Shown piece after piece: positions 62,812 through 64,000 of a stretch of 64,000 nt of DNA (positions are counted from its first letter, which is position 1; each line of letters begins with the position of its first letter). The notes beneath the pieces were generated by a model. That model saw only the letters and a program-made list of their open reading frames with translations. It ran no database searches and had not been told where the DNA came from. The position numbers and the translations under genes were made by a program. Source of the stretch: Acetobacterium wieringae (GTDB lineage Bacteria > Bacillota > Clostridia > Eubacteriales > Eubacteriaceae); contig NZ_JAIPPU010000019.1 of the NCBI RefSeq assembly GCF_026646375.1, positions 1 through 64,000 of the forward strand, written 5' to 3'.

Positions 62812-63207
62812 TTATTTTTTAGCATCCAAGAAGGTGCCATAGCTTGGGGTCAAACTAATTTCGTAGTCAGCCACTTTTTGGTTTTGCTGGTTTTTTTTCA
62901 AATCCTGTAAGGTTTTTTGCTGTTCTGCTTTGATCAACTGAATGCAGTTTTGATCCATATCTGTAATAAGTTTGATCAAACTGTCGATCTGCCCTTTTTC
63001 TTCAATTGTACAGATCTGATTTCCCTTAAGCTCTGCGAACTGATCTTCCATATTTTTTAATCGGAGCAGCAACTGATCCCGTTCTTCCAAGATTGTTGCC
63101 AGATTTTCCCAGTCCTCAATGCTACTGAGAATTTCTTCACCTTTGGTTACATATTCTTTCAGAATAAGAACTTTTTCCTGACATAATTCATGCAAATTAG
63201 CATTCAT
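62812..63207 (-). CDS. FliT/FlgN-like flagellar chaperone candidate
   Basis: 131 residues, mostly charged helix with leucine and glutamine spacing (LLLRLKNMEDQF, LIKLITDMDQNCIQLIKAEQQKTLQDL), no membrane segment or catalytic motif. The position 1 bp after fliS, in the fliD-fliS transcript, is where FliT-like filament-cap chaperones sit in Firmicutes. The call rests on position and general character more than on clear homology. Confidence 0.55.
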   Translation of the reverse strand: MNANLHELCQEKVLILKEYVTKGEEILSSIEDWENLATILEERDQLLLRLKNMEDQFAELKGNQICTIEEKGQIDSLIKLITDMDQNCIQLIKAEQQKTLQDLKKNQQNQKVADYEISLTPSYGTFLDAKK

Positions 63208-63208
63208 T

Positions 63209-63601
63209 TTAAAGTCCCCGGGATTTTGCAGGATTACTGATTTTTTCTGCTTCCTTAAATGAGTCTTTTAGATCAATAATTAAGCCTAATAGACTTTGCA
63301 TTAATTGAATGTCCTTACTGGCATTGGCTTCCCCCAATTTAGCAAAAATAAAACTGTACATTTCATTGAGTTCAACTGAAATGGGGTATTGCATATCCAA
63401 TGAAAGATTCAGTGAATTGATAACCTTCTGCGCTTTTGCAATACAATTATAAGCTTTTGCGAAACTATCCTTCTGAATTAGGATAATGCCCATTTTTACC
63501 TGTTTTTCGGCTTCTTCAAAAAGTTTAATGACCACCTCTCCTTTTGATAAAGATTCAATGGCATAGCGCTTTGATTCCTGATAAGCGTTAGCATATTGCA
63601 T
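63209..63601 (-). CDS. fliS: Flagellin export chaperone FliS
   Basis: 130 residues. Family features: an N-terminal AYQESKRYAIESLSKGEVVIKLFEEA, a central AYNCIAKAQKVINSLNLSLDM and a C-terminal DIQLMQSLLGLIIDLKDSFKEA. It binds flagellin in the cytoplasm to stop early polymerisation. It lies 21 bp after fliD. Confidence 0.9.
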   Translation of the reverse strand: MQYANAYQESKRYAIESLSKGEVVIKLFEEAEKQVKMGIILIQKDSFAKAYNCIAKAQKVINSLNLSLDMQYPISVELNEMYSFIFAKLGEANASKDIQLMQSLLGLIIDLKDSFKEAEKISNPAKSRGL

Positions 63602-63622
63602 TACATCCCCCCCTTTCTAAGC

Positions 63623-64000
63623 TTATGAACTTGATCCAAATGAAGTAATCATTGAGCTTTGGGTGTTTAATTGCTGAAGTGCTGTTTCGAGTGCTGAAAA
63701 CTTATTCCAATAATAGGTTTCTTCAGTTTTTAGTTTTGTTTTTAAGCTGGTGATACTTTTATTCGTTTTTGTGATTTTTTCTGTAATACTATTTTCAGTA
63801 TTCGATAGTGTTGATTCATAACCTGCCAATTCGATTAAGGAACCACGAGATCCTTTAACACCTGTCGTTTTTGCTGCACCATCAATAATAGAATTTAATT
63901 GATTAGCCAAGCCTGTCGTACTGGCGGTAAATAATTCTTTAATCTCAGTGCCTTTTGACGCTAGTGCTTCATCCAGCTTTTCTTCATCAATTTTTAGCTT
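63623..64000 (-). CDS. fliD: Flagellar hook-associated protein FliD, C-terminal part
   Basis: The open frame continues unbroken to the window edge, so 126 codons of the C-terminus are visible and the start is outside. The apparent TTG start at 63910 is an internal leucine codon. The sequence shows the FliD C-terminal pattern: DEEKLDEAL near the edge, then NQLNSIIDGAAKTTGVKGSRGSLIELAG and a helical end TETALQQLNTQSSMI-like. FliD caps the filament and guides flagellin assembly. Confidence 0.88.
   Translation of the reverse strand, partial: KLKIDEEKLDEALASKGTEIKELFTASTTGLANQLNSIIDGAAKTTGVKGSRGSLIELAGYESTLSNTENSITEKITKTNKSITSLKTKLKTEETYYWNKFSALETALQQLNTQSSMITSFGSSS

Overview
The window looks like chromosome of an anaerobic, motile, Gram-positive clostridial acetogen, most like Acetobacterium (Eubacteriales). 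The pointers are: a single-chain pyruvate:ferredoxin oxidoreductase next to an Lrp regulator, alanine dehydrogenase and a sodium:alanine symporter (an arrangement I recall from Acetobacterium woodii alanine catabolism); a membrane pyrophosphatase; an ApbE flavinyl transferase beside a Gx-type membrane protein and a NusG-domain-II protein; a very large acyl-CoA dehydratase activase; and a dnaG-rpoD operon of Firmicutes type. The genus is inferred from gene content only. Nearly all genes are on the minus strand, which suggests one replichore with leading-strand bias. No phage, insertion sequence with transposase, or CRISPR array was seen.

Layout. 1-411: three minus-strand tRNA genes (Phe cut by the window edge, Asp, Val) behind a consensus promoter. 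436-4522: methyltransferase, M20 amidohydrolase, ApbE, and the divergent NusG-II/Gx pair. 4772-7228: PhoR/PhoP-like two-component pair. 7765-13590: giant activase and an FGGY sugar kinase. 13762-17923: a bacterial two-gene version of the tomato Tm-1 architecture (a Tm-1-like/UPF0261 protein and a PEP-hydrolase-family TIM barrel), a sigma-54 promoter in front of it, and a sigma-54 activator whose sensor domain is a paralogue of that same TIM barrel. 18032-18366: RNase P RNA. 18688-23425: dnaG-rpoD-trmK-nif3. 23645-31166: a small orphan gene and the alanine/pyruvate block. 31566-41190: PPK2, isocitrate-type dehydrogenase, HD protein, LiaF-like protein, GGDEF/EAL protein, Pgi, aldo/keto reductase, glycerol dehydrogenase. 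41430-46887: ribbon-helix-helix protein-ClpB operon and the pyrophosphatase. 46937-53300: secG and the cggR-gap-pgk-tpiA-gpmI glycolytic block. 53487-54938: rpoN. 55012-64000: trxB and flagellar genes flgBC-fliEFGHIJ, then fliD-fliS-FliT-like at the edge.

Two things stand out as possibly undescribed. First, the sigma-54-controlled split Tm-1 operon: enzyme-like TIM barrel and sensor domain share the same fold and key motifs, so the regulator probably senses the ligand the operon acts on; the window also holds rpoN. Second, a family of ~185-bp elements (three copies, at about 4.6, 7.6 and 18.6 kb) with terminal inverted repeats that begin GTACCGAC and three internal hairpins, one of which keeps its pairing despite sequence change. 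Each copy lies only 20-50 bp past the stop codon of a minus-strand gene, as expected of a MITE or a mobile 3'-end/terminator-like RNA element.

Regulatory sites that can be read directly include a perfect 21-bp palindrome over the cggR start site, a 19-bp palindrome between apbE and the NusG-II gene, consensus promoters for rnpB, the tRNAs, the Tm-1 regulator, the FGGY kinase and the clpB operon, and about a dozen intrinsic terminators that define the transcription units.
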